Positions 9,090 to 17,924 of a stretch of 44,771 nucleotides of DNA are shown here, one piece after another. The notes under the pieces are model-generated. The model searched no databases and had not been told where the DNA came from. It worked only from the letters and a program-made list of their open reading frames with translations. This DNA is from Selenomonadaceae bacterium. GTDB taxonomy: Bacteria > Bacillota > Negativicutes > Selenomonadales > Selenomonadaceae. How positions within the stretch are numbered: the first letter of the stretch is position 1; each line of letters opens with the position of its first letter. The translations under genes and the position numbers were made by a program. The DNA lies in assembly GCA_017484005.1 (NCBI GenBank), contig JAFUTY010000017.1:1-44771 (forward strand), read 5' to 3'.

Positions 9090-9113
9090 GTTGATTCGCC
9101 TCCGGATTTTTCC

Positions 9114-9142
9114 TTGCGTGGAATGATTTTTCGTTGTAATAT
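9114..9142 (+). promoter_or_regulatory. Promoter of rimP-nusA-infB operon
   Basis: TTGCGT, 17-base spacer, TAATAT. Transcription would begin about 20 bases before the leader hairpin. Confidence 0.65.
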
Positions 9143-9167
9143 CCTAGCAATTAAATACTCGTCGCAG

Positions 9168-9196
9168 AAAGAGTGGGCAGAGCCTGCTCTTTTTTC
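9168..9196 (+). promoter_or_regulatory. Leader hairpin with U-run (attenuator-like) before rimP
   Basis: AAAGAGTGGGC pairs with GCCTGCTCTTT around a three-base loop (11 pairs, two of them G-U), and Ts follow. It lies between the promoter and the rimP start, so it could end transcription early. A NusA-dependent feedback is possible but inferred. Confidence 0.6.
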
Positions 9197-9230
9197 TTTT
9201 TGTTGGGAAGAATTTGGGAGGGATGATTTT

Positions 9231-9704
9231 TTGTCGAAAATCGAAACTGCAGTTGAAAATCTAGCCATGGGAATTTTGCAGAAATCGCCAGAATTTGAGC
9301 TCGTCGATGTTGATTACGTCAAGGAGGGAGGCAGTTTCATTCTTCGAATCTTTGTCGATAAGTCGGATGGAGTTGGGCTCGATGATTGTCAAAAATTCAG
9401 TGAACTTCTCGGCGATGCACTCGATAGAGATCCAACACTCACATCGATGCTCAACGATAATTATTTGCTCGAAGTTTCATCGCCGGGGATCGATCGAATT
9501 TTAAAAAAGGATCGAGATTTCATTCGTGAGAAAGGAAAATTGATCGATGTGAAACTTTTTGCGCCGATCAATAATGAAAAATTTTTCGTCGGAAAATTGA
9601 TCAATATGGAAGACAAAATTCTGACGATCGAAATCGATGAAAATTCAGAGATGAAAATTCCGATGAAAGATATCGCTCAAATTCGTTTGCACATTGATTT
9701 TTGA
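9231..9704 (+). CDS. rimP: Ribosome maturation factor RimP
   Basis: A 157-residue RimP, needed for 30S subunit assembly. Family features are FELVDVDYVKEGG near the N-terminus, LRIFVDKSDGVGLDDC, and NYLLEVSSPGIDRILKK, followed by a C-terminal SH3-like domain. The start is TTG at 9231: GGGAGGGA lies 7 bases upstream and the residues after it match RimP N-termini, whereas a longer in-frame reading covers the promoter and leader hairpin. It is the first gene of the operon rimP-nusA-rnpM-infB-rbfA-nrnA. Its last 150-200 bases are repeated twice immediately downstream. Confidence 0.94.
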   Translation: MSKIETAVENLAMGILQKSPEFELVDVDYVKEGGSFILRIFVDKSDGVGLDDCQKFSELLGDALDRDPTLTSMLNDNYLLEVSSPGIDRILKKDRDFIREKGKLIDVKLFAPINNEKFFVGKLINMEDKILTIEIDENSEMKIPMKDIAQIRLHIDF

Positions 9705-10064
9705 TCGAGTTAAAAAGGGATCGAGATTTCATTTGCGAGCATGGGAAATTGATCAATATGGAAGACAAAATTCTGACGATCGAAATCGATGAAAATTCAG
9801 AGATGAAAATTCCGATGAAAGATATCGCTCAAGTTCGTCTACACATTGATTTTTAATCGAGTTAAAAGAGGATCGAGATTTTATTCGGGAGCGAGGCAAA
9901 TTGATCGATGTGAAACTTTTTGCTCCGATCAATAATGAAAAATTTTTCGTCGGAAAATTGATCAATACGGAAGAAAAAATTTTGACGATCGAACTCGATG
10001 AAAATTCAGAGATGAAAATCCCGATGAAAGATATCGCTCAAATTCGTTTGCACATTGATTTTTA
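9705..10064 (+). repeat. Two tandem, partial copies of the rimP 3' end
   Basis: After the rimP stop the 3' end of the gene recurs twice. Copy A (about 9709-9856) matches rimP from the KDRDF region but lacks about 54 bases; the deletion joins two AAATTGATC repeats present in rimP. Copy B (about 9857-10064) is longer, retains the whole C-terminal domain reading frame (DVKLFAPINNEKFF onward) and ends in TAA. Copy A is almost identical to rimP over its last 100 bases, so the duplication is recent or is maintained by gene conversion. Neither copy has a convincing start codon or ribosome site. This fills the gap before nusA. Confidence 0.9.
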
Positions 10065-10082
10065 AACAGGAGGATTCGGATT

Positions 10083-11219
10083 TTGACTGCAAAGAAAAGC
10101 AGAAGTGAAAATTATTCCGCAGGATTTTTGGAGGCAATCGATGCACTTTGCCGCGAGAAAGGAATCAATTCGAAAATTCTTTTCAGCGCGATTGAGGATG
10201 CATTGGTTGCAGCTTACAAACGAAATTTTGGTTCAGCGCAAAATGTCGATGTTGTACTCGACGAGCAGGCTGGAGCTTATCATGTTTACGCGATAAAAAA
10301 TGTCGTGGAAGATGTGACAGATCGAATCACGCAAATCGATCTCGATACCGCGAAAACAATCAGTTCCGCGTATCAAGTCGGCGACAAAGTTCGGTTGGAA
10401 ATTACTCCAGCGAATTTTGGAAGAATCGCCGCTCAAACAGCTAAACAGGTTGTCGTTCAAAGAATTCGCGAGGCAGAGCGTGGAAATGTTTATGATGAAT
10501 ATTCTGCCCGCGATTCCGATATCGTTTCAGGAACAGTGATTAAAATGGAAAATCACAATGTGATAATCGATCTCGGCGACACTGAAGCAGTTCTTGCAGC
10601 GACTGAACAAGTTCCTGGCGAGGTTTATCGGCAGGGACAGCAGATTCGCGCTTATATATTGGAAGTTAAAAAATCGAACAAAGGTCCTCAGATTTATGTT
10701 TCGCGAACGCATCCAGGATTTCTTCGAGCTCTATTCACGACGGAAGTTCCGGAGATTCAAAATGGAGTTGTCGAAATCAAATCTGTCGCAAGGGAAGCAG
10801 GATCTCGAGCAAAAATCGCAGTTTATTCGAAGGATGAAGAGGTCGATCCAGTCGGCGCATGTGTCGGTCAGCGAGGATTGAGAGTTCAAGCAGTTGTAGA
10901 TCAAATCGGCGAGGAGAAAGTCGATATTGTCAAATGGAATCCAGATTCTGCAACATTCATCGCGAATTCATTGAGTCCCGCCAAAGTTGTATCGGTGGCA
11001 GTCAACGAAACCGAAAAAAAATCTCGAGTCATTGTTCCGGATTATCAACTGTCGCTCGCAATTGGTAAAGAAGGACAGAATGCTCGACTTGCTGCGAAAT
11101 TGACAGGCTGGAAAATCGACATCAAGAGCGAAACTCAAGCGATTGGCGAGATTCTCGATGCTGGAATGAGTGAAGTATCAGTCGAAAGCGATAAAAATTT
11201 TTCTGCAGCCGAGGATTGA
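10083..11219 (+). CDS. nusA: Transcription termination/antitermination factor NusA
   Basis: A 378-residue NusA with an N-terminal polymerase-binding domain, an S1 domain (about 135-200) and two KH domains. The conserved VDPVGACVGQRGLRVQ and LSLAIGKEGQNARLAAKLTGW are present. It lacks the acidic C-terminal repeats of E. coli NusA, as is usual in Firmicutes. The TTG start is preceded by AGGAGG about nine bases upstream. NusA binds RNA polymerase and modulates pausing and termination, and often regulates its own operon. Confidence 0.96.
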   Translation: MTAKKSRSENYSAGFLEAIDALCREKGINSKILFSAIEDALVAAYKRNFGSAQNVDVVLDEQAGAYHVYAIKNVVEDVTDRITQIDLDTAKTISSAYQVGDKVRLEITPANFGRIAAQTAKQVVVQRIREAERGNVYDEYSARDSDIVSGTVIKMENHNVIIDLGDTEAVLAATEQVPGEVYRQGQQIRAYILEVKKSNKGPQIYVSRTHPGFLRALFTTEVPEIQNGVVEIKSVAREAGSRAKIAVYSKDEEVDPVGACVGQRGLRVQAVVDQIGEEKVDIVKWNPDSATFIANSLSPAKVVSVAVNETEKKSRVIVPDYQLSLAIGKEGQNARLAAKLTGWKIDIKSETQAIGEILDAGMSEVSVESDKNFSAAED

Positions 11220-11222
11220 TGT

Positions 11223-11486
11223 ATGATAAAAAAAGTCATTGAACTTCGAACTTGCATCGCATGTCGAACTCACAAACACAAATCGGAATTCATTCGAATC
11301 GTGAGAGATACAAATGGAAATTTCTCGATCGATTCGCGTGGAAAAATTCAAGGGCATGGAGCGTATCTGTGCAAAAATCTCGAATGTCTCAAACGTGCAA
11401 AAAAATCTCACGGGCTGGATCGAGCGTTCAAATCGAAAGTGGATTCGACAATCTACGACGCGATTGAATCGATTCTGCAAAATTAA
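11223..11486 (+). CDS. rnpM: RNase P modulator RnpM (YlxR)
   Basis: An 87-residue YlxR-family protein. The [20 protein letters not shown]-terminus and the GHGAYLC signature (usually GRGAYLC) identify it. The family binds RNA, and in B. subtilis YlxR (RnpM) modulates RNase P. It starts four bases after the nusA stop. The L7Ae-like ylxQ gene often found next is absent; infB follows directly. Confidence 0.93.
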   Translation: MIKKVIELRTCIACRTHKHKSEFIRIVRDTNGNFSIDSRGKIQGHGAYLCKNLECLKRAKKSHGLDRAFKSKVDSTIYDAIESILQN

Positions 11487-11499
11487 CGGGGGTGGATCT

Positions 11500-14016
11500 A
11501 TGTCGAAACAAACGAAATATCGGATTTTCGAATTGTCCAAGGAGTTCAAAAAGGATAGCAAGGTTATCATCGAACTGCTCAAGAAACATAAAATCAAGGT
11601 GGCAAATCATTTCAGCGCGATCGATGAAACTGCTTATCAAATCTTGAAGGAAGCATTTGCAAGACGTCCTCAGCAGAAAAAATCTGAATCGGTTGAATCG
11701 AAACCTGAATCTAAACCGGCGGAAGTTGTTGAGGAAAAATCGATCGATCAAAAATCAGTCGAAGAAACACCGATCGAGACAAAATCTGAACCAGTTGTCG
11801 AAGAAAAAATTGAGACTCCAGAAAAAATCGAGGAGAAACCTGTCGAATCAAAACCGGTTGAATCTAAACCTCAAAGACGTCCAGAAAGATCAATGAATCG
11901 ATCTGAAAATCGATCGGAATCCAGAAATGAATCGAGATCTGAAAGATCCGAGAGATCCGAAAGATCTGACAGACCAGATCGATCTGAACGTTCCGAGAGA
12001 TCTGAAAGATCTGAACGTGGTGACAGATCAGATCGCGGCGAGAGATCAGAATCTCAAAATCAACGGCGGAATCAGAATCAAAATCAGAATCAAAGACGAG
12101 ATCGCCGCAGCGGACGTCCAAATCCTCGACAAAATGAAAGACAAAACGATCAATCGGGAGATCAGACTCGAAACATGAATCGACGTCCTCAATCTCAAAA
12201 ACGCCGCGGAAAAACTCCTCCAGCTCCTCCGCAGAAAGTCGAAATCGCGCGTCCAAAACATATAAAAATCGGCGAATCGATTGCAGTCAAAGATCTCGCG
12301 AGCAAAATGAGTTATACAGCCGCGGAAATTATCAAAAAGCTGTTGATGATGGGAGTCATGGCGAGCATCAATCAGGAAATCGATTTTGATACAGCCGCAC
12401 TTGTCGCCGCGGAATTTGGAGTCACAGCTGAAGCTCTTCCGCCTGAAGTTGATCCGACAATCATTCCAGAAATCGAAGATGATCCAAAAACTTTGAAAAC
12501 TCGTCCGCCAGTTGTCACAGTCATGGGGCATGTCGATCATGGAAAAACATCTTTGCTCGATGTCATTCGACGCGCATCAGTCGCAAGTCATGAGGCGGGC
12601 GGAATCACTCAGCACATCGGTGCATATCAGACAATTTGCAGAGATCGAAAAATCACTTTCCTCGATACACCAGGTCACGAAGCATTTACAGCGATGCGAG
12701 CTAGAGGAGCGCAGGTCACAGATATCGCGATTCTAGTTGTCGCGGCAGATGATGGAGTCATGCCTCAAACTGTCGAGGCGATAAACCATGCGAAATCTGC
12801 AGGCGTTCCGATTATTGTCGCGATTAACAAAATCGATAAGCCAGGCGCGAATCCAGATCGAGTTATGCAGGAATTGATGGAATATGGACTTGTCTCGGAA
12901 CAATATGGCGGCGATACTGTCATGGTTAAAGTTTCTGCGAAAAAGAATATTGGAATCAATGAATTGCTCGAAATGGTTTTGCTCGTCGCGGATATGCAGG
13001 AATTGAAAGCAAATCCAAATCGAGAGGCTCGCGGAGTAATTATCGAGGCAAAATTGGATAAAGGCCGCGGAACTGTTGCAACTGTCTTAGTTCAATCCGG
13101 AACTCTTAGAATTGGCGACTCAATTATCGCGGGCACGAGTTATGGAAAAGTTCGAGCTCTCAACAATGATCGCGGCGAACCAGTCAAGAAAGCTGGTCCA
13201 TCAGTTCCAGTCGAAGTTTTGGGATTGAACGATGTGCCTGCCGCTGGAGATATTTTGGCGGTGCTCGATGAAAAATCTGCAAAATCAATCGCGGAATCTC
13301 GAATCGAACGCACGCGAAATCAATTGATCAAATCGAAAAAAGTCTCGCTCGATGATCTTTTCCAACAGATTCAAGAGGGCGAAATCAAGGATCTCAACAT
13401 CGTCGTCAAGGCAGACGTTCAAGGATCTGTCGAGGCACTTCAATCCTCGCTTCTCGGTCTGAATAAAAATGACGAAGTTAGAGTTGCGATTGTTCATTCT
13501 GGCGTCGGTGCAGTCAATGAGTCAGATGTAATGCTCGCTTCAGCGTCGAATGCTCTGATTATCGCGTTCAATGTTCGTCCGGATAACAATGCTCGTAAAA
13601 TTGCAGACACCGAGCACATCGATATCAGAACTTATCGCGTGATTTACGATGCGATTAACGATGTCAAAGACGCGATGAGCGGAATGCTCGCTCCAAAATA
13701 CAAAGAAGTCATTTTGGGGCATGTCGAAATTCGCAAAGTCATGAAATTCTCGAAAGCTTTGGTCGCTGGATCATATGTCACCGATGGAAAAATCACGAAC
13801 AATTCCAAAATCCGGATCATTCGCGATCATATTGAAGTTTTTGACGGCGAAATCGATTCACTTCGTCGATTTAAGGATGAAGTCAAGGAAGTTGCGGCTG
13901 GATATGAATGTGGAATTTCGATTGTTGACTTCCGAGATTTTCGCGAAGGAGATATTATCGAGCCGTATATGATGGAAGAGATTCAAACTTCGCTTGACGA
14001 TGTTTCTCACGAATGA
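11500..14016 (+). CDS. infB: Translation initiation factor IF-2
   Basis: An 838-residue IF-2, which brings initiator tRNA to the 30S subunit. The N-terminal IF2N domain (residues 1-55, [10 protein letters not shown]) is followed by a long disordered linker (about 56-245). The linker begins Glu/Lys/Pro-rich, then becomes an Arg-Ser-Glu/Asp repeat (about 130-190), then Gln/Asn/Arg-rich. The GTPase core has GHVDHGKT (343-350), DTPGHE, NKID and SAK. Domains II-IV are complete. The ATG at 11500 has a GGGGGTGG site upstream; in-frame sequence further upstream overlaps rnpM and does not resemble IF-2. Confidence 0.96.
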   Translation: MSKQTKYRIFELSKEFKKDSKVIIELLKKHKIKVANHFSAIDETAYQILKEAFARRPQQKKSESVESKPESKPAEVVEEKSIDQKSVEETPIETKSEPVVEEKIETPEKIEEKPVESKPVESKPQRRPERSMNRSENRSESRNESRSERSERSERSDRPDRSERSERSERSERGDRSDRGERSESQNQRRNQNQNQNQRRDRRSGRPNPRQNERQNDQSGDQTRNMNRRPQSQKRRGKTPPAPPQKVEIARPKHIKIGESIAVKDLASKMSYTAAEIIKKLLMMGVMASINQEIDFDTAALVAAEFGVTAEALPPEVDPTIIPEIEDDPKTLKTRPPVVTVMGHVDHGKTSLLDVIRRASVASHEAGGITQHIGAYQTICRDRKITFLDTPGHEAFTAMRARGAQVTDIAILVVAADDGVMPQTVEAINHAKSAGVPIIVAINKIDKPGANPDRVMQELMEYGLVSEQYGGDTVMVKVSAKKNIGINELLEMVLLVADMQELKANPNREARGVIIEAKLDKGRGTVATVLVQSGTLRIGDSIIAGTSYGKVRALNNDRGEPVKKAGPSVPVEVLGLNDVPAAGDILAVLDEKSAKSIAESRIERTRNQLIKSKKVSLDDLFQQIQEGEIKDLNIVVKADVQGSVEALQSSLLGLNKNDEVRVAIVHSGVGAVNESDVMLASASNALIIAFNVRPDNNARKIADTEHIDIRTYRVIYDAINDVKDAMSGMLAPKYKEVILGHVEIRKVMKFSKALVAGSYVTDGKITNNSKIRIIRDHIEVFDGEIDSLRRFKDEVKEVAAGYECGISIVDFRDFREGDIIEPYMMEEIQTSLDDVSHE

Positions 14017-14025
14017 GGTGCGCCA

Positions 14026-14394
14026 ATGGGACAAGTTAGAATCGAAAAGCTGCAGGAATTGATTGGCCAGGAATTCAGCAAGCTCCTCATGAATGGCGTG
14101 AAAGATCCTCGAATTGGATTTGTCACAGTCACTGGAGTAAAAATGACTGGCGATCTTCGTGAGGCAAAAATTTTCGTCTCGATCATGGGTGACAAAGAAT
14201 CGATCAAAAATTCGCTGAATGGACTCCGACATTCGCTAGGATTCATTCGCCGCGAAATCGGTCAGCGAATTCGATTGAAATATACTCCGGAATTGTCGGT
14301 GGAGCTTGATACTCAAATCGAGAAAAACAAACACATCGATGAATTGTTCTATCAGATCGAGAAGGAGGTGAATCCAGTTGAAAATAACGCTTGA
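14026..14394 (+). CDS. rbfA: Ribosome-binding factor A
   Basis: A 122-residue KH-like protein for 16S rRNA and 30S maturation. Family segments GVKDPRIGFVTVTGVKMTGDLREAKIFVS and RIRLKYTPELSVELD are visible. It begins nine bases after infB with GAGGTG upstream. Its last 17 bases overlap nrnA, suggesting translational coupling. Confidence 0.95.
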   Translation: MGQVRIEKLQELIGQEFSKLLMNGVKDPRIGFVTVTGVKMTGDLREAKIFVSIMGDKESIKNSLNGLRHSLGFIRREIGQRIRLKYTPELSVELDTQIEKNKHIDELFYQIEKEVNPVENNA

Positions 14395-15316
14395 AGAAAT
14401 GTGCGACGAATTGCAAAAAGTGAATCGAGTTGTCGTTGCAGGACATGTAATTCCAGACGGCGACGCGATTGGATCTGCGCTGGCTCTCGCAATGATTTTG
14501 AAATCGATCGGCAAAGATGTTCGAGTCATGTTTGACGATAACATTCCGCGAAATTTCATGATGATGCCGACTTGCGAGAAAATCGAGCGTCCCTCGGAAA
14601 AAATCGATGTCGATGCGCTGGTGATTGTCGATACTGCACCGGATAGAATAGGAAAAGTCCTCGAATGTGTTGGAGATGTTCCAATTCTCAACATCGATCA
14701 CCACGTTTCAAATTCTGGTGAGAATCGGAAACTTTTCTGCGATCCTCATGCCGCTGCAACTGCTGAAATCATTTTTGAAATCGCAATTGAACTCGGAATC
14801 AAACTCACAAAGGATTTTGCAGTCTGCGTTTATGTAGGAATCGCGACAGATACTGGATTTTTCCAGTTCTCGAACACGACGGCTGAAACTCTATTAATCG
14901 CGTCAGATATGCTCGCCTTGGGAGTCAAACCGAATCTCGTCGTTGAAGTTTTGGAACAGCGTCCTATCGAAGTTGTCAAAGGACTCGGACAGTCTCTCAA
15001 CACTCTCGAAGTTTGGCATGATGGAAAAGCCGCCGGAATGTTTCTCGATGAGGATCTAGTCGCAAATCTCGAGACAACGGAAGGATTCATCGATGAAATT
15101 CGCGTGATTGAGGGCGTTGATGTTTCACTTCTATTAAAATTCATGGCTAAAAATGTCTGCAGAGTTAGCATGCGCTCAAAGACTGTTGACGTTTCGAAAA
15201 TCGCGATGCAATTTGGTGGCGGTGGACATCTTCGAGCGGCGGGATGTACTTTGAAAATGCCGTTTGAAGATGCAAAACGGACAATCATGCAGGCAATCGA
15301 TGACGCTTTGAATTGA
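14378..15316 (+). CDS. nrnA: DHH/DHHA1 phosphoesterase NrnA (nanoRNase/pAp phosphatase)
   Basis: A 312-residue bifunctional oligoribonuclease and pAp phosphatase. Metal-binding motifs are GHVIPDGDAIGSALAL, VDTAPDR and NIDHHVSN; the C-terminal DHHA1 substrate-binding glycine motif is GGGGHLRAAG. It degrades 2-5 nt RNAs and 3'-phosphoadenosine 5'-phosphate. The TTG start is supported by GGAGGTG within the 3' end of rbfA. It is the last gene of the rimP operon, followed by a strong terminator. Confidence 0.95.
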   Translation: MKITLEEMCDELQKVNRVVVAGHVIPDGDAIGSALALAMILKSIGKDVRVMFDDNIPRNFMMMPTCEKIERPSEKIDVDALVIVDTAPDRIGKVLECVGDVPILNIDHHVSNSGENRKLFCDPHAAATAEIIFEIAIELGIKLTKDFAVCVYVGIATDTGFFQFSNTTAETLLIASDMLALGVKPNLVVEVLEQRPIEVVKGLGQSLNTLEVWHDGKAAGMFLDEDLVANLETTEGFIDEIRVIEGVDVSLLLKFMAKNVCRVSMRSKTVDVSKIAMQFGGGGHLRAAGCTLKMPFEDAKRTIMQAIDDALN

Positions 15317-15326
15317 TCCGGAAATA

Positions 15327-15367
15327 AAAAAGAGATCCGAACTTCGTTTGAGATTCGGATCTCTTTT
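15327..15367 (+). terminator. Terminator of rimP-nrnA operon
   Basis: A 14-bp perfect stem (AAAAGAGATCCGAA with its complement), a 12-base loop and a short T run. Confidence 0.85.
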
Positions 15368-15392
15368 AATTTGTGCCGCGATTCTAGGATTC

Positions 15393-15421
15393 GTGACAAA
15401 AAGTTGACGCGGTGCTAAAAT
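15393..15421 (+). promoter_or_regulatory. Promoter of second AGCS symporter
   Basis: GTGACA, 17-base spacer, TAAAAT. The same -10 sequence is used at folD. Confidence 0.6.
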
Positions 15422-15455
15422 TCTCAAAAATTTATTGTTGCGATTGGAGATGAGT

Positions 15456-16808
15456 ATGGAACTTTTTCTTGTATCAATCGATTCGAAACTTTGGGGGCCG
15501 CCGATGATCATATTTCTCCTCGGCACAGGAATATTTTTTACAATCCGGCTCAAATTTCTGCAAGTGACAAAACTCGCGACAGCTCTGCGAATGATCGGTT
15601 CAACAAAAGATCAAGGCAAGGGAGATATCTCGAGTTTTCGCGCGCTGTGTTTATCACTCGGTGCGACGGTCGGAATTGGAAATATCATTGGCGTTACGAC
15701 CGCTGTGAAATTTGGAGGTCCAGGCTCGATTTTTTGGATGGGACTCGCTGCATTTTTTGGAATGGCAACTCGATACGCGGAAGGACTTTTGGCGATCAAA
15801 TTTCGCGCGAAAGATGAAAATGGCGAAGTTCTCGGTGGTCCAATGGCTTACATCGAATATGGCATGGGAAAAAAATTCAAGCCGCTCGCAATATTTTTCG
15901 CAATGACAACTCTCGCCGTAGCATTATTTGGAGTTGGAATTTTTCCTCAAGTTCAAGCGATAACTGATACTCTCAAGCTTGCATTCAAAATTCCGCCATT
16001 CATTTCAGATCCAATCGTCGCAATTATCGTCGGAATGATAATTCTCGGTGGACTTCAAAAAATTTCTAGAATTATGGAAAAAATCGTGCCGTTCATGCTG
16101 ATATTTTTCATCGCGCTGTCAGTTTTGCTCGTGATAATCCATGCGCCGGAACTTCCCGATGCAGTCGAATTGATTTTAATGAGTGCATTCACTGGTGACG
16201 CGATATTTGGAGGATTCGCTGGAACAACTGTCATGATGGCTGTGAGTCATGGACTTTCGCGCGGCTTGTTTTCAAATGAATCGGGATTAGGTTCAATGCC
16301 AATCGCATCGGCAGCGGCGCGAACTCGCTGGGGAGCTGAGCAGGGACTTCTTGCAATGACTGTAACTTTCATCGATACAATTTTGATTTGCACACTGATG
16401 GGATTGTCGCTCGTATTGACTGGCGTTTGGAATAAAGATCTGGCGGTCGAATTCATGGCTGCCGCGGCTTTTCAAGAAGTTTATGGAACGCTCGGCTTGA
16501 AACTTTTTGCAATATCAACAGTTCTATTTGCATTCACAACGATTCTCGGCTGGAATTATTATGGCGAGCGAGCAATGGTTTATCTATTTAGAACGCGTGG
16601 AATCCTGCTGTATCGAGTCACATTTATCGTCCTCATCGCGATTGCTGCATTTACAAAGCTCGAATTTGGATGGATTATCGCGGATATCGCCAATGCACTC
16701 ATGGCGATTCCGAATCTCATTGCACTTATTGCACTGTCGAAAAATGTTGTCGCAGATACAAAAATTTACATGGAATATCAATTGAAATTCGAAGAAAAAA
16801 ATTTCTAA
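15456..16808 (+). CDS. Amino acid:cation symporter, AGCS family (second copy)
   Basis: A 450-residue AGCS carrier. The same family blocks are seen as in the first copy: GTGIFFTIRLKFLQ, GATVGIGNIIGVTTAV, GGPMAYIEYGMG, SNESGLGSMPIASAAA and the terminal ANALMAIPNL. It is clearly diverged from the first copy, for example SRGLFSNESG versus ARGVFSNEAG, so a different substrate range is likely. The ATG at 15456 is chosen because GGAGA lies 5-6 bases upstream; ATG at 15450 is an alternative. It has its own promoter and terminator and appears monocistronic. Confidence 0.92.
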   Translation: MELFLVSIDSKLWGPPMIIFLLGTGIFFTIRLKFLQVTKLATALRMIGSTKDQGKGDISSFRALCLSLGATVGIGNIIGVTTAVKFGGPGSIFWMGLAAFFGMATRYAEGLLAIKFRAKDENGEVLGGPMAYIEYGMGKKFKPLAIFFAMTTLAVALFGVGIFPQVQAITDTLKLAFKIPPFISDPIVAIIVGMIILGGLQKISRIMEKIVPFMLIFFIALSVLLVIIHAPELPDAVELILMSAFTGDAIFGGFAGTTVMMAVSHGLSRGLFSNESGLGSMPIASAAARTRWGAEQGLLAMTVTFIDTILICTLMGLSLVLTGVWNKDLAVEFMAAAAFQEVYGTLGLKLFAISTVLFAFTTILGWNYYGERAMVYLFRTRGILLYRVTFIVLIAIAAFTKLEFGWIIADIANALMAIPNLIALIALSKNVVADTKIYMEYQLKFEEKNF

Positions 16809-16853
16809 AAAAAAGAGATCCGGGGATCAAATCGATCTTCGGATCTTTTTTTT
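16807..16853. terminator. Bidirectional terminator
   Basis: A 12-bp stem (GATCCGGGGATC pairing with GATCTTCGGATC, two G-U pairs) flanked by A and T runs, between two convergent genes. Confidence 0.8.
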
Positions 16854-17793
16854 ATTCGGAAATTCTTGCTGGATCGTAGACAATATTTCCAATTCCGCCG
16901 TCGATTCGATTGTGATTTTGATCGATCGCAAATGCAATTGCCGCTTGAGATCCCATGAATTCAAAAGGCACTCGATCATCTTTGCCGTCGAAAATCAAAT
17001 CGCAATCCTCCAACAATCTATCGAGATAATCGATTGTCAAATCTCCAGATCCATGCGAGCAATACATCTTTTCGAATTTTTTAGCCGTGAATTTTTTCAA
17101 TCGCTGCAAAGATTTTTGATAGCTTTTTAATCCGAGAGTCTCCTTCGAAAATAGAAATGTGAACATATTCGCACCGTCGCCAGTCAATAACGCTCGATTT
17201 TCTCGAAACAAAATTCCAGTCATTCCTTGAGTGTGTCCAGGAATTTCAAAAATATCGAGATGAATTCCGCCCAAATCGAAAGTCATTCCATTGCTGAGAT
17301 TCTTGAATCGCGATGGAGAATCGATCGGCTGAAAATCTGAATCCGTCAGCGATTTTGCGAAATCTGGATTCATCCCAGCATAACCTTTTCGAGTTTCAAG
17401 CGATGTATGCTCCTTGAAAAGCTCGTCATCCTTGTGATTCATGTAAACTTCTTCGAATTGCGCACTGCCGCTTGCGTGATCGACATGTCCATGCGTCAAT
17501 AAAACGATCAATGGCTTATCAGTCAACGTTTCAACATATTTTTTGAGATCGCCGACACCAACTCCAGTATCAATCAAAGCCGCTCGATTTTTTCCCTCGA
17601 CAAGATACATCAAATCTCCCACGCCATTTCGAATTCGAAAAATATTGCGATCGATTTTTGCGGATCGAAATTTTTGAGGCGTTTCAGATTTCATCGATTC
17701 CGCGGAAACTTTTTGATTCGATAAACTGCCAATTCCCAGCGTCGCAATTGAAAGTCCCGAAAGCTTTAAAAAATCTCGACGATTAATTTGCAT
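16852..17793 (-). CDS. Tat-exported metallo-beta-lactamase-fold hydrolase
   Basis: A 313-residue protein. The N-terminus has a twin-arginine signal (NRRDFLKLSG then a hydrophobic stretch), so it is exported folded, presumably with metals. The MBL zinc motif HGHVDH is at 101-106, with later ligands in PGHTQG, TGDGA and CSHG. Such proteins hydrolyse esters, thioesters or related bonds; no substrate can be named. The ATG at 17793 follows GGGAG; a GTG nine bases earlier is possible. A good promoter-like element lies upstream, divergent from htpG. Confidence 0.88.
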   Translation of the reverse strand: MQINRRDFLKLSGLSIATLGIGSLSNQKVSAESMKSETPQKFRSAKIDRNIFRIRNGVGDLMYLVEGKNRAALIDTGVGVGDLKKYVETLTDKPLIVLLTHGHVDHASGSAQFEEVYMNHKDDELFKEHTSLETRKGYAGMNPDFAKSLTDSDFQPIDSPSRFKNLSNGMTFDLGGIHLDIFEIPGHTQGMTGILFRENRALLTGDGANMFTFLFSKETLGLKSYQKSLQRLKKFTAKKFEKMYCSHGSGDLTIDYLDRLLEDCDLIFDGKDDRVPFEFMGSQAAIAFAIDQNHNRIDGGIGNIVYDPARISE

Positions 17794-17820
17794 TCGAATC
17801 ACTCCCGAAATTTTTTCTCG

Positions 17821-17849
17821 ATTTTATTTTTTGACTAAAAAAATATCAA
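17821..17849 (-). promoter_or_regulatory. Putative promoter of MBL-fold gene
   Basis: Minus-strand TTGATA, 17-base spacer, TAAAAT, about 28 bases upstream of the start codon. Confidence 0.55.
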
Positions 17850-17924
17850 CGAAATCTTTAAAATGTGCTATTATCAAAATATCAGATTTCAATTCTGATC
17901 AAAAATTTTTTGGAAGGTGTTTCA

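Noticed and set aside
9857..10064. Separate small gene made from the rimP C-terminal copy
   Set aside because: The frame is open, but no credible start codon with ribosome site was found at its 5' end; treated as a repeat.
11864..12256. Long open frames antisense to or in other frames of infB
   Set aside because: They mirror the repetitive Arg-Ser-Glu linker codons and have no ribosome site or recognisable domain.
17831..17874. Promoter for htpG
   Set aside because: TTGACT at 17831 and TATTAT at 17869 are not at a workable distance from each other, and neither has a good partner element; not listed.
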